This document shows positions 1 through 7,909 of a DNA stretch of 64,000 nt, piece by piece. The translations under genes were made by a program, and so were the position numbers. How positions within the stretch are numbered: the first letter of the stretch is position 1; every line of letters begins with the position of its first letter. A model generated the notes under the pieces. The model did not search any database. It saw only the letters and a list, made by a program, of their open reading frames with translations, and was not told the origin of the DNA. Location: positions 65,364-129,363 of the forward strand of contig DGRE01000070.1 in the NCBI GenBank assembly GCA_002389905.1. The letters are read 5' to 3'. This DNA comes from Hungatella sp. UBA4396. Its GTDB lineage: Bacteria; Bacillota; Clostridia; Lachnospirales; Lachnospiraceae.

Positions 1-1
1 A

Positions 2-394
2 TATCTGGTTTACCGTCAGCCATTCCCGGGTCCTGGACTGGGAGTCCGGATTGTGGGTGCTATTACTCCTGAGAAGGTTTGGATTGTTCAGGAGGCGGAT
101 GCTATTTATAGGGAAGAGATCAGGAAGGCCGGAGTTGATAAGGAACTGGGACAGTACTTTGCAGCGCTGACTAATATGCGTTCTGTGGGATGCATGGGAG
201 ATGAGAGAACCTATGATTATGCCATTGCGCTTAGAGCGGTGCTGACATCTGATTTTATGACGGCTGAATCTGCGGAGCTTCCTTGGGAAGTGCTGGGAGC
301 GGCTACAAGGAGAATTGTAAATGAAGTAAAGGGCGTGAACCGGGTACTGTATGATTGTACTGGGAAGCCGCCGGCTACTATTGAATTTGAATAA
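2..394 (+). CDS. guaA: GMP synthase (glutamine-hydrolysing), C-terminal part
   Basis: This is the last 130 codons of GuaA, which converts XMP to GMP using glutamine and ATP. The gene enters from outside the window: the frame is open from base 2 and reads YLVYRQPFPGPGLGVRIVGA, the conserved start of the dimerisation domain. The C-terminus PPATIEFE is the invariant GuaA tail, so the 3' end is intact. Two terminators follow. The 3' end of guaA is a known integration site for genomic islands, which fits the decayed accessory genes downstream. Confidence 0.97.
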   Translation, partial: YLVYRQPFPGPGLGVRIVGAITPEKVWIVQEADAIYREEIRKAGVDKELGQYFAALTNMRSVGCMGDERTYDYAIALRAVLTSDFMTAESAELPWEVLGAATRRIVNEVKGVNRVLYDCTGKPPATIEFE

Positions 395-410
395 AGAATA
401 AAAACAAAAA

Positions 411-453
411 AGTCTAGAAATCTCTAGTGTTTATGCGAGATTCTGGACTTTTT
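411..453 (+). terminator. Intrinsic terminator of guaA
   Basis: A 13-14 bp imperfect stem (AGTCTAGAAATCTC with GAGATTCTGGACT) is followed by TTTTT, 17 bases after the guaA stop codon. Confidence 0.85.
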
Positions 454-466
454 CTTTCTTAATATG

Positions 467-508
467 GCACCCAAATGACACCTTAAATATCAGATGGGTG
501 CATTTTTT
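467..508 (+). terminator. Second terminator-like hairpin
   Basis: GCACCCA pairs with TGGGTGC and is followed by six Ts. It lies right behind the guaA terminator, so it is either a back-up or the remains of another gene's 3' end. Confidence 0.65.
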
Positions 509-559
509 ATTAAATCATATAACGATAAATCTGAAACTGAAATGTTAAAGCATAATTAT

Positions 560-587
560 TTGAGGTAGTCCGTGTTGCTATTATAAA
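560..587 (+). promoter_or_regulatory. Candidate promoter for the yjdF leader
   Basis: TTGAGG and TATAAA are separated by 16 bp, about 65 bases before the riboswitch. No better sigma-A match is apparent in this interval. Confidence 0.4.
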
Positions 588-651
588 GCCTCTCCTAAAA
601 TATGTAGAAAAATGTCTGGCCGTGTGCTAAAATTGAAAAGCAGAGATAAAA

Positions 652-746
652 ACACAACGCAAGCTATAGTCTTGCAGAGCTGGTAGGTAGTCCAGCCGCA
701 CCTTTTAGGTGTAAGTAACCCTCCCTCCTTGGGTCGTCCGTTCTTT
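652..746 (+). ncRNA. yjdF motif riboswitch (azaaromatic-sensing)
   Basis: The structured leader directly precedes a yjdF-family gene, the known context of the yjdF RNA motif. That motif has been reported to respond to azaaromatic compounds. Visible elements are stem GCAAG/CTTGC (659-675), stem GCTGG/CCAGC (about 679-696), hairpin CACC-TTTTA-GGTG (699-711) and the pyrimidine-rich CCCTCCCTCC segment, which could base-pair with the GGAGG ribosome-binding site at about 764-768. The pairing that hides the ribosome-binding site suggests control of translation; that is inferred. The call rests on remembered motif features plus context. Confidence 0.75.
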
Positions 747-775
747 GAGCAGTACAATATTAAGGAGGCGTTATT

Positions 776-1192
776 ATGGAAAAGGTAACGAGTAAATTAA
801 CCGTATTTTTTCAAGAACCTTTCTGGATAGGCGTTTTTGAACGCATGTCTGAGGGAAGGTTATCAGTTTGCAAAGTTACATTTGGTGTAGAGCCAAAAGA
901 CTACGAAGTACATGATTTTGTCCTGAAAAATTACTACCGGCTGCGGTTTAGTCCGGAGGTGGTAACTGATGTGAAGGAAGTTGGTCGTAATCCGAAACGG
1001 GTACAGCGGGAGGTCCACAAGCAGGTACAGAATGTTGGTATAGGTACGAAATCGCAACAAGCTTTGAAATTACAGCAGGAGCAGATGAAAACTGAACGAA
1101 AGATTGTGAACCGGGAGCAGCGTGAATCGGAAAAACAGCGGCAATTTGAATTGAAACAACAAAAGAAGAAGGAGAAGCATAGGGGCAGGTAA
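776..1192 (+). CDS. yjdF: YjdF family protein (DUF2992)
   Basis: The 138-residue protein matches the YjdF/DUF2992 family of Firmicutes: an N-terminal globular part with FWIGVFER and a GRLSVCKVTFG strand, then a charged helix rich in Q, K, R and E (residues about 85-138). The biochemical role is unknown; because the gene is controlled by the yjdF riboswitch it is thought to help against toxic aromatic heterocycles. The start is fixed by AAGGAGG eight bases upstream. It is a single-gene transcription unit with its own regulatory leader. Confidence 0.9.
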   Translation: MEKVTSKLTVFFQEPFWIGVFERMSEGRLSVCKVTFGVEPKDYEVHDFVLKNYYRLRFSPEVVTDVKEVGRNPKRVQREVHKQVQNVGIGTKSQQALKLQQEQMKTERKIVNREQRESEKQRQFELKQQKKKEKHRGR

Positions 1193-1220
1193 CCGTCTTT
1201 TATGCATTGTAAAAGTGTGA

Positions 1221-1673
1221 ACCACTTTTCAAGATTCAATTTCTGTAGAAACTTCAGCTCTTTGCTTTGATTGGATAGATGGGCAGATGCAAAGCCTTGA
1301 CAACACTAAATACAAGAAATATTTTGCTCGCCGTACAGCTAAAAGCAATTGGTCTGATAAGAACAAAAAGTTGGCACAATCCCTTATTGAACAAGGAAGA
1401 ATGACCCAACAAGGTATGGAAGCCATTGAAAATGCTAAGAAAAACGGTACATGGGATTTATCTGGACGTGTTAGTATCAGTGATGAACAAATTAAGGCAT
1501 TCAAGCAAGCCATCCAGCAATATGAACCTGCATATACCAATTTATTAGCTATGCCCTTGTCTATACAAAAGACGTATACAGGCTTTTATCTTGACGCAAA
1601 AACCGATAAAACACGCCAAACTCGATTAGAGAAAATCATTGATAGGCTTAATAAGAATTTAAAACCGATGTAA
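1221..1673 (+). pseudogene. 5'-truncated YdeI/OmpD-associated family gene
   Basis: The frame from 1221 to 1673 encodes the C-terminal two thirds of a YdeI-like protein. The motif ALCFDWIDG (about 1257-1283), then YFARRTAKSNWS and a C-terminal helix KTRQTRLEKIIDRL, are typical of the family. Full-length members are about 190 residues and have some 60 residues before ALCF.WID; here a TGA lies at 1218 and no credible start codon or ribosome-binding site precedes the motif. The first ATG (1287) lies inside the conserved motif, so the gene is probably dead. Confidence 0.75.
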
Positions 1674-1735
1674 GGGTTATTATTGTATATCCTGCCGTGA
1701 GAGAAAGCACACAAAGAAGAGGAAAGAGAGGCTTT

Positions 1736-2899
1736 ATGGAATTCAAATACGATACTCCGTTGCGTGGGTGCAATATGGAGCAGGAAATTAAAATACAGCC
1801 AACAACGAAAAAAAGCATATTGTTCCGCATTTGGCATTATATCCTGCTTGCCTTGCCGATTACCTTGATCGTCCTATATTACATACTCAATAATAGAAAG
1901 CATACCATGGATTGGGTCTTAACGAACATTTCCCTGCCATATAGTGCTGCGGCAGCGCGGGTCACTTCTTTCGGCCCATTTCAATCCTTTTCTCTGGCAG
2001 AGGTATTGATCACATTTCTCATACTGTGGGCACTGTATTTTATCGTGAAAACAATCATTATTTTGATACGAAGTCCGCATCGGCTGTTAAATCTTGCACG
2101 CAGTCTCTATATAATTATTGTCATCACACTGTACATAGTGGCTGCACATTTTTGGATATGGGACGCAGGATATCACGGTACAAGCCTTGTGGAAAAAATA
2201 GGCATTGATTCCAGCGGTATAACTACAGAGCAGCTTACAGACGTTACAATACTTTTTGCTGAAAAAGCCAATGAGTTATCCACGCAGGTAAGACGCGATG
2301 CAAACAATCATTTTAATGAGGACAGACAAAACTACTTTACACCCGACAAAGACCTCTATATAAACATTGTAAGGGAATTTCCCGCACTTAATGGCAGGAA
2401 CCATCCCCCTAAAGCAATGATGTACTCGAAACTTATGAGTGCCAGTGGATTTTCGGGCATTTACATCGCTCTGACCGGAGAAATGAATATTAATGTTGAC
2501 ATACCTGCCTGCTTCATCCCCGTAACAATTGCACATGAAATGGCACACCAGCGCGGTGTCAATTCTGAGGCAGAAGCTAACTTCTCCGCTATTGCTGCCT
2601 GCATCACATCAGATAATCCCATATATGAATATTCGGGTTATTTACTTGGACTCATTCATCTGGCAGGCGACTTGAATAAGGCTGATCCATACGCTTGGGA
2701 CCAAATTGTATCAACACTTAATGCCAATGTCGTTCAGGATTGGAAAGAAAACAATGCTTACTGGAATAGCCATAAGACTTCCGCTACTGAAACGGTCACA
2801 ACAATATATGACAAGTACTTAAAGTCAAATGGTGTCACTGCCGGAATTGAATCCTATGATGATTGTGTTTCCATGCTGGTATCCTGGCTTCAAAGATGA
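1736..2899 (+). CDS. DUF3810 family membrane-anchored putative metalloprotease
   Basis: A 387-residue protein with three hydrophobic segments (about residues 30-50, 80-105 and 122-145) and a large extracellular domain. The zinc-binding motif HEMAHQRG (H267-E268-H271) is followed by a Glu-rich stretch SEAEANF that can give the third ligand. DUF3810 proteins are predicted membrane zinc peptidases of unknown substrate. The ATG at 1736 is chosen because AAAGAGAGG lies just upstream; ATG 1775 (MEQEIK) is an alternative. The gene ends against a GNAT tail, a rearrangement junction. Confidence 0.8.
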   Translation: MEFKYDTPLRGCNMEQEIKIQPTTKKSILFRIWHYILLALPITLIVLYYILNNRKHTMDWVLTNISLPYSAAAARVTSFGPFQSFSLAEVLITFLILWALYFIVKTIIILIRSPHRLLNLARSLYIIIVITLYIVAAHFWIWDAGYHGTSLVEKIGIDSSGITTEQLTDVTILFAEKANELSTQVRRDANNHFNEDRQNYFTPDKDLYINIVREFPALNGRNHPPKAMMYSKLMSASGFSGIYIALTGEMNINVDIPACFIPVTIAHEMAHQRGVNSEAEANFSAIAACITSDNPIYEYSGYLLGLIHLAGDLNKADPYAWDQIVSTLNANVVQDWKENNAYWNSHKTSATETVTTIYDKYLKSNGVTAGIESYDDCVSMLVSWLQR

Positions 2900-3014
2900 A
2901 TTTGCAAAGCATCTCTATGAAAAAAGAGGATTTGTTGTTGGAGGGGTAAAGAAACAATCTATGATTATAGACGGTGAGTATATGGAAGCGTATTACATGC
3001 CTAAACTCTTTTAG
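2898..3014 (+). pseudogene. C-terminal remnant of a GNAT acetyltransferase
   Basis: The frame reads LYEKRGFVVGGVKKQSMIID followed by GEYMEAYYMPKLF, the usual last strand and tail of RimI/PhnO-like GNAT acetyltransferases. About 110 N-terminal residues, including the acetyl-CoA site, are missing because the DUF3810 gene abuts here. There is no start signal. The fragment records a deletion or recombination event. Confidence 0.7.
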
Positions 3015-3042
3015 ATAATAAGTATTATAGGTGGTATATGAA

Positions 3043-3564
3043 ATGGAAGAAATAAAATATATTATTAGAACGACTATGGAAAAAGAAGATTATCGAAAGT
3101 TCTTATACTTAGCGACCTTTTGCAGAAACAAAATGGTCATTCCCCTGATAGCAAGTATTGCATTTGCTGGCAGTCTTCTAATTAACTGGAATCTACACCT
3201 TTTAAATTGGGTTGCAATAACCTTATCTTGGGTATTTTTGTTTGCCCTTGCTATTATTACAGTATGTTTTATGGTAGAAAGAAAAAATAAACCTGGTGTT
3301 ACTTCGGAACATACGAGGACCTTTGATTCACTGAATATACTGAAATTCTATGAGGAGAAGGTAGTTATGGAGAATGATTTGCTCAAATCTACAGGTGAAT
3401 TAAAGTATACTCAGTTTTTTTCTGTAATAGAGAGCAAGAACTATTTCATTTTCTACCTAACTGTAAATCAAGCTTTTCCTATTCGAAAAAAGGATGTTGA
3501 TTCCCCGGATGCCTTTAAGCAGTTTGTAATGAAAGTATTTAATGATAAATACAAACATATTTAA
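3043..3564 (+). CDS. YcxB-like membrane protein
   Basis: A 173-residue protein with a cytoplasmic N-terminus, two adjacent transmembrane helices (about residues 31-50 and 55-80) and a C-terminal soluble domain with the pattern FYEEKVVME...YTQFFSVIESKNYFIFY...AFPIRKKD that is typical of YcxB-like proteins. The function of the family is unknown. The ATG at 3043 is preferred over the upstream GTG at 3031 because AGGTGG lies eight bases before it. Confidence 0.65.
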   Translation: MEEIKYIIRTTMEKEDYRKFLYLATFCRNKMVIPLIASIAFAGSLLINWNLHLLNWVAITLSWVFLFALAIITVCFMVERKNKPGVTSEHTRTFDSLNILKFYEEKVVMENDLLKSTGELKYTQFFSVIESKNYFIFYLTVNQAFPIRKKDVDSPDAFKQFVMKVFNDKYKHI

Positions 3565-3642
3565 TGCCAGCTATGAGCATAATCGAAAACGGACGGATAG
3601 AAATTTGAAACGTATTTGTATTAGAAAAGGAGGATCTGAAGA

Positions 3643-4434
3643 ATGAAAAGAACTGCAATATTGATACTCACAATCGCTTTGTGTTTCTCCACTACAGCCT
3701 GTGTCAGCGGTCAAAAAAATAGTAGTGACGATAAAGATGAACCTTATAGTACTCCCGCGGCTTCGGTGATAAGCAGCGATGTTCCCACTAAAGAGTCGGT
3801 TGAAAACCAGCTTCGTGTAATTTCAGAGAATTCGTCAATGTGGTTGAACGATACGGATGATGGTTCTTCTGGATTCGCTGTTACGGATTTAGATCATAAC
3901 GGCAGACTGGAGATTATTTTTTCCTCTTGCCAGGGAACAGGATTTTACTCATACAATCAAATATGGGAAGTCAACAGAGAATTTGACGCCATAGAACTTT
4001 GTGAAGCAGAAACAAAAGAAGGTGATTCACAGGCGGATATTATGGTGCAGTCCGTTCCGCTTTTCTATGATTCTGAGTCCAATGCCTATTATTATATTTT
4101 TGATGACCTCCTTAAAAACGGTGCAGCAGAATATTATGAAAATAAGCGTGCGATTTTGCTTCAGGAAGGAAAATTACTGGAAACGCCTCTGGCATATAAG
4201 TCAACAATTTATTCTGATTCCAACTCCAGTAAAATTACCTGTACTGACGCTGATGGAAAAGAGATTAGTGAAGAAGAGTATGATAACATTGCTGACCAGT
4301 TTTTTGGCAAATACGAAAAGCATCAGGTTTCCATCGGCTGGATTACAAATGCGTTAGACCCCTTGCAGGATATGAGCATGGAAAGGCTGCTCTCTGCGCT
4401 GAAAGAATCATATAATTCCTTTGTAGTGAATTAA
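3643..4434 (+). CDS. Hypothetical lipoprotein with EF-hand-like motif
   Basis: The 263-residue protein has a lipoprotein signal peptide (residues 1-20, lipobox STTAC) and is expected to be anchored on the outer face of the membrane. A Ser/Pro-rich linker follows, then a domain containing DLDHNGRLEI, a calcium-loop-like motif seen in FG-GAP or dockerin-like lipoproteins. AAAGGAGG precedes the start. The family is not recognised and no function can be given. Confidence 0.7.
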   Translation: MKRTAILILTIALCFSTTACVSGQKNSSDDKDEPYSTPAASVISSDVPTKESVENQLRVISENSSMWLNDTDDGSSGFAVTDLDHNGRLEIIFSSCQGTGFYSYNQIWEVNREFDAIELCEAETKEGDSQADIMVQSVPLFYDSESNAYYYIFDDLLKNGAAEYYENKRAILLQEGKLLETPLAYKSTIYSDSNSSKITCTDADGKEISEEEYDNIADQFFGKYEKHQVSIGWITNALDPLQDMSMERLLSALKESYNSFVVN

Positions 4435-4554
4435 CCCATGCCAAATCATGACTTTAAGCTGGCTCTCCAGCCAATAAACTCTAATTCGCAGTACACATTA
4501 CGCCCATAACGAGTAATTTTGGCTGTCCGTTCAATGGAAGTTCAGATAAATTTA

Positions 4555-4594
4555 TTGACAAAGGATCTATATAGGTAATATAATACCTATATAG
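4555..4594 (+). promoter_or_regulatory. Promoter with overlapping perfect inverted repeat (MarR operator)
   Basis: TTGACA (4555-4560) and TATAAT (4579-4584) are 18 bp apart. An 11-bp perfect inverted repeat, CTATATAGGTA at 4567-4577 and TACCTATATAG at 4584-4594, spans the -10 element. A bound dimer there would block RNA polymerase, so this is the likely operator of the downstream MarR gene. A related half-site (CTATATAGGAAATGTATTAC, from about 4587) follows. Confidence 0.8.
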
Positions 4595-4625
4595 GAAATG
4601 TATTACTTATATTGGAGGTGTACCA

Positions 4626-5087
4626 GTGTACGATTTCGATACAATGGATAAAAGACTACTGGTATTTGGCTATCTGTTTCGTGTGGCGAATCGTCTTCAA
4701 AGTAAAATGGATTCGCAGATGAAAGATCTGACTGCCAAGCAATGGTTTGTAATTCTGGCATTGGGATTATTTGAACAGCCGCCCACGCTAAAACAACTTG
4801 CGGCAGCCTGCGATACTTCTCATCAAAACACAAAGCAGCTTGTTGTGAAACTGGCTGAAAAGGGCTTTGTGACAATCCACAGCGATGAGAAAGACGGCAG
4901 AGCCATGCGCATAACAGCAAGTGATAAATGCGGGCAGTGGGACAAAGATAATGAACAAATTGCAACACAGTTTATTGATGGTATGTTCTCTGGTATGAGT
5001 ATGGGTGAAATTGCAGGTTTAAGCAGCTCATTAATGAAAATATTTGAAAATCTAGATAACGTAAATGGGGGAACAGCAAATGTCTAA
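4626..5087 (+). CDS. MarR family transcriptional regulator
   Basis: A 153-residue winged-helix repressor. The N-terminal dimerisation helix, the recognition helix around TLKQLAAACDTSHQNTKQLVVKL (about residues 57-80) and the wing with KDGRAMRI are those of MarR proteins. It starts with GTG, eight bases after GGAGGTG. The operator palindrome over its own promoter indicates autoregulation. The next gene, a flavodoxin-domain protein, overlaps it by 8 bp, so both form an operon probably induced by an oxidant or small ligand. Confidence 0.85.
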   Translation: MYDFDTMDKRLLVFGYLFRVANRLQSKMDSQMKDLTAKQWFVILALGLFEQPPTLKQLAAACDTSHQNTKQLVVKLAEKGFVTIHSDEKDGRAMRITASDKCGQWDKDNEQIATQFIDGMFSGMSMGEIAGLSSSLMKIFENLDNVNGGTANV

Positions 5088-5604
5088 AAAGATTTTGGTC
5101 GCATATACATCGAAGTACGGTTCAACCCGTAAGTATGCTGAATGGATTGCTTCGGCACTGAATGCAGATTTATTTACAGCCCAGACGGTTAAAGCAAAAA
5201 CTCTAAGCCAATATGACGTTGTTATATATGGCGGCGGTTTGTATGCAGGTGGCATAGCAGGTGTAAAACTGGTCACTCATAACCCCTGCAAAAACCTTAT
5301 TGTGTTTACTGTTGGATTAGCCAACCCCCTCACGACAGATTATAGTGCCATCATAAAGAAAAACTTTACTCCAGAACTTCTGGCAAAAACAAAACTTTTC
5401 CACCTGCGCGGAGGGATTGACTACAAAAAACTTAGACCTATCCATAAAATCATGATGGCCATGATGAAAGGTATGATTCAAAAAAAGCCTGAATCCGAGC
5501 GAGACATTGAGGACAAGGAATTTCTTGATACTTATAATTCAAAAGTGAATTTTGAAGATAAGCAAACCATAGATTCCATAATTTCTTATGTGAATGGTTT
5601 ATAA
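5080..5604 (+). CDS. Flavodoxin-domain protein (HemG/PF12724-like)
   Basis: A 174-residue protein that begins KKILVAYTSKYGSTRKYAEWIA; TSKYGST is the FMN phosphate-binding loop of flavodoxins. YGGGLYAGGI and FTVGLANP match the flavin-contacting loops of flavodoxin-domain proteins such as protoporphyrinogen oxidase HemG. The sequence alone does not show haem synthesis, so a general FMN electron-transfer or quinone/nitro-reductase role is more cautious. Start ATG 5080 overlaps the marR 3' end, implying translational coupling. Confidence 0.8.
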   Translation: MSKKILVAYTSKYGSTRKYAEWIASALNADLFTAQTVKAKTLSQYDVVIYGGGLYAGGIAGVKLVTHNPCKNLIVFTVGLANPLTTDYSAIIKKNFTPELLAKTKLFHLRGGIDYKKLRPIHKIMMAMMKGMIQKKPESERDIEDKEFLDTYNSKVNFEDKQTIDSIISYVNGL

Positions 5605-5753
5605 ACTGTATAGAAGCGATCACGTAATTCAGCAAGTGCATTAGCAATAGCATTGTGCTTTATAGCGATATTGGACATAATCAAGCATACAGAATGTGTT
5701 GGAACCGGCGCATTTCAATCAACCTGAGGATACTGAATCGAAAGGAGCTCACA

Positions 5754-6695
5754 GTGGTGTCATATGATGAAAAAATGCAGCGTCTTCGTCTGCAAGTTGA
5801 ACAAAAAAAGCACAAAGAGTCCAAGCTGAAAGAATTATATATTCAGCGGGAGTCTTTGAGTGCCAAAGTCGATGAACTTAAAAGATGTAAACTGGACGAA
5901 CAAGCCGATGTCGAACGCCTGGAAGGCCATAGTTTAACCGCCTTCTTCTATGGAGTCATTGGCAAGATGGATGAAAAGTTAGATAAAGAACGTGAAGAAG
6001 CCTACGCTGCCAGCGTGAAGTATGATATTGCCGCATGTGAACTTCATTCGGTTGAGGAAGATATTAAACGCTATAAAGCAGAACTTGATGAATTGCGCCA
6101 ATGCGAGCAGCAATATGAGCAAATAGTGAAGGACAAGCTGGAGGCTGTTAAATCTCTCGGTACTAAAGATGCTGAGGAAATTCTTAGGGCTGAGGAACGT
6201 ATCTCATATCTGGAGGGGCAGATCAAAGAAATCCAGGAGGCGCTTAGAGTCGGTCAGACAGCCCTTGAGGCCACTGATAGTATTCTGTCCAGCCTTAGTA
6301 GTGCAGAAGGGTGGGGTACTTGGGATTTGTTCGGCGGCGGGTTTCTATCGGATATGGTAAAACACGGTCATCTGGATGAAGCTCAGCGGAAGGTTGAGTA
6401 TTTGCAGGTGCAGTTGCGCCGTTTTGAAACAGAGCTGACCGATGTAGAGATTTCCGCGGATATGCAGGTCAGCATTGGTGGATTTTTGAGCTTTGCAGAC
6501 TATTTTTTTGACGGATTGTTTGCAGATTGGGCAGTATTGGATAAAATTAATCAATCCCAAACTCAAGTACAGAATACCAAAAGCCAGATCGAGCATGTCA
6601 TAGGCCGCTTGACCTCTATGCTCAGTGCTAATGATAAAAGCCTTGAAAATGAAAAAACAGTACTGAATGATTTAATTACGAAGGCAGAAATATGA
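5754..6695 (+). CDS. Long coiled-coil protein of unknown function
   Basis: About 313 residues with almost continuous heptad patterns: residues 1-55, 80-175 and 210-245 are rich in K, E, Q, R and L. A short apolar Gly-rich insert WGTWDLFGGGFLSDMVKHG lies near residue 185, and a second hydrophobic patch GGFLSFADYFFDGLF near 245. There is no signal peptide. Start codons GTG 5754 or 5757 fit the AAAGGAG at 5741-5747. The paired apolar inserts may be membrane- or partner-binding. I do not recognise the family. Confidence 0.6.
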   Translation: MVSYDEKMQRLRLQVEQKKHKESKLKELYIQRESLSAKVDELKRCKLDEQADVERLEGHSLTAFFYGVIGKMDEKLDKEREEAYAASVKYDIAACELHSVEEDIKRYKAELDELRQCEQQYEQIVKDKLEAVKSLGTKDAEEILRAEERISYLEGQIKEIQEALRVGQTALEATDSILSSLSSAEGWGTWDLFGGGFLSDMVKHGHLDEAQRKVEYLQVQLRRFETELTDVEISADMQVSIGGFLSFADYFFDGLFADWAVLDKINQSQTQVQNTKSQIEHVIGRLTSMLSANDKSLENEKTVLNDLITKAEI

Positions 6696-6749
6696 AACGG
6701 AGTGACCAGCCTTTTTAGGCCGCACATTGGAATACTCCCACGTTTAATG

Positions 6750-6788
6750 CGAAAATCGGCATGGCACATTAGGCCATGCCGATTTTCG
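6750..6788. terminator. 16-bp perfect inverted repeat between convergent genes
   Basis: CGAAAATCGGCATGGC (6750-6765) pairs exactly with 6773-6788 across a 7-base loop. It sits between convergent units and probably ends transcription from both sides, although T-runs are weak. Confidence 0.6.
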
Positions 6789-6924
6789 TTATTTCATAGT
6801 TGTTTTTGGCTTGCTCAATGACCTTTCCAAGGTCAAACGCACCGATAAAGTTATAGACGATTTCGATTTCCTGTACCTTGCCGGAAGCCCTGCGCCCGTG
6901 TACCGGTTTCAGCAGCTTTACAGA
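6769..6924 (-). pseudogene. C-terminal remnant of a DUF4368 serine recombinase
   Basis: The minus-strand frame reads RRASGKVQEIEIVYNFIGAF near its end. This matches the conserved C-terminus of transposon-type serine site-specific recombinases (DUF4368), where a strand like VQEVEIYYNFIG closes the protein. The catalytic resolvase domain is absent and the upstream part of the frame only shadows the HTH gene. It is evidence for a former integrative element. Confidence 0.55.
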
Positions 6925-6943
6925 TAAAGTCATCTTCATAGAA

Positions 6944-7180
6944 TTACGGTTGATTTGATACGTTCGGCACGGGTTCGCTTGCCTTATATTCCAGTATATC
7001 CCCCGGCTGGCACTCCAAAGCTTTACAAATTGCCTCAAGCGTTGAAAACCGAATTGCTTTTGCTTTTCCATTCTTTAATATAGAAAGATTGGCCAGTGTT
7101 ATGCCTACTTTTTCAGACAATTCCGTTACGCTCATTTTCCTTTTTGCAAGCATTACATCAATATTAATAATAATTGCCAT
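6944..7180 (-). CDS. Small XRE-family transcriptional regulator (YozG-like)
   Basis: A 78-residue Cro/CI-type protein consisting of one helix-turn-helix: RKMSVTELSEKVGITLANLSILKNGKAKAIRFSTLEAICKALECQPGDIL split over residues 14-65. It is the usual partner of DUF2975 membrane proteins and follows that gene with a 9-base gap on the same strand. The pair is thought to form a regulatory module in which the membrane protein modulates the repressor; the signal is unknown. Confidence 0.85.
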   Translation of the reverse strand: MAIIINIDVMLAKRKMSVTELSEKVGITLANLSILKNGKAKAIRFSTLEAICKALECQPGDILEYKASEPVPNVSNQP

Positions 7181-7189
7181 TCAGACACC

Positions 7190-7678
7190 TCAAACCGTAA
7201 AGTCATTTTCAAATTTAATGTCTACGGCTTCCTGTAATAGTTTCTGCATAACTGCAACAAACGCTGACATCACTAACGGAATTGAAGCAAATGCAAATCC
7301 GATTATGATAAGACCAGGGGCATCGTCTACCTCTGCAACAAGATACGTTGCGGGTAACGCTGCTATATATAATAGCCCTGTAATAATTATTCCTGATATT
7401 TTAATATACTTTAATGCCTTAATCGACGAGCCGGCAAAAACCTCGCCTCTATCAATGTAACCTAATAACATGATTGCTTGGTATATAACAAAGAAAAAAG
7501 TTATCATTGCAGCGTACATGCAGATTAAAAATGGATATTTGAGAAAAGCGGTGTCAGGCACAATTTTTATTGCATTATTTGCGAAAACAGGAAGTGCAAA
7601 TATACAAAATGCGAATACAGCAAGACCAATAATCATGAGTACAATTTTAAGAAAAATTGTCGAAATACGTTGTTTCAT
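7190..7678 (-). CDS. DUF2975 membrane protein
   Basis: A 162-residue protein with four hydrophobic helices (about residues 8-30, 43-65, 88-110 and 118-145). The signature VAEVDDAPGLIIIGFAFA is the conserved DUF2975 motif. ATG 7678 is preceded by GAGGTGAACAGT, a good ribosome-binding site; longer frames lack one. It is cotranscribed with the XRE gene. A truncated paralogue lies just upstream, so the module was duplicated before the IS30 insertion. Confidence 0.85.
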   Translation of the reverse strand: MKQRISTIFLKIVLMIIGLAVFAFCIFALPVFANNAIKIVPDTAFLKYPFLICMYAAMITFFFVIYQAIMLLGYIDRGEVFAGSSIKALKYIKISGIIITGLLYIAALPATYLVAEVDDAPGLIIIGFAFASIPLVMSAFVAVMQKLLQEAVDIKFENDFTV

Positions 7679-7712
7679 ACTGTTCACCTCTAAAATATTA
7701 ATAATATTTTCG

Positions 7713-7909
7713 TCAGACGATACCATCATTCATAACTTTGTTATCAATAGCCTGTTGAAACAGATATTGAAGCACATAGATAAAAGCAGCAATGGCAGTT
7801 ACTATCAGTACCACCGTCAATCCAAAGAAGATTAGCCCGGGCTCATTGTCGAGCTTTGCAATACTGTAGAATAAGGGCAATCTGATACCATAGTATCTAC
7901 ACGCGTCAT
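7713..7909 (-). pseudogene. DUF2975 gene fragment cut by the IS30 element
   Basis: The minus strand encodes LPLFYSIAKLDNEPGLIFFG and continues to IDNKVMNDGIV, aligning with the last 60 residues of the neighbouring DUF2975 protein (AEVDDAPGLIIIG ... DIKFENDFTV). It stops at TGA 7713-7715. The N-terminal membrane helices are missing: the frame runs into the IS30 boundary near 7909. Confidence 0.75.
7896..7909. repeat. Left copy of 14-bp direct repeat flanking the IS30 element
   Basis: TCTACACGCGTCAT occurs here and again at 9623-9636 in the same orientation, on either side of the transposase gene. It may be a target-site duplication, although IS30 elements usually make 2-3 bp ones. Confidence 0.6.

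Noticed and set aside
6925..7071. N-terminal part of the minus-strand ORF 6769-7071
   Set aside because: It overlaps the XRE gene in another frame and lacks recombinase similarity; only the part below 6925 is meaningful.
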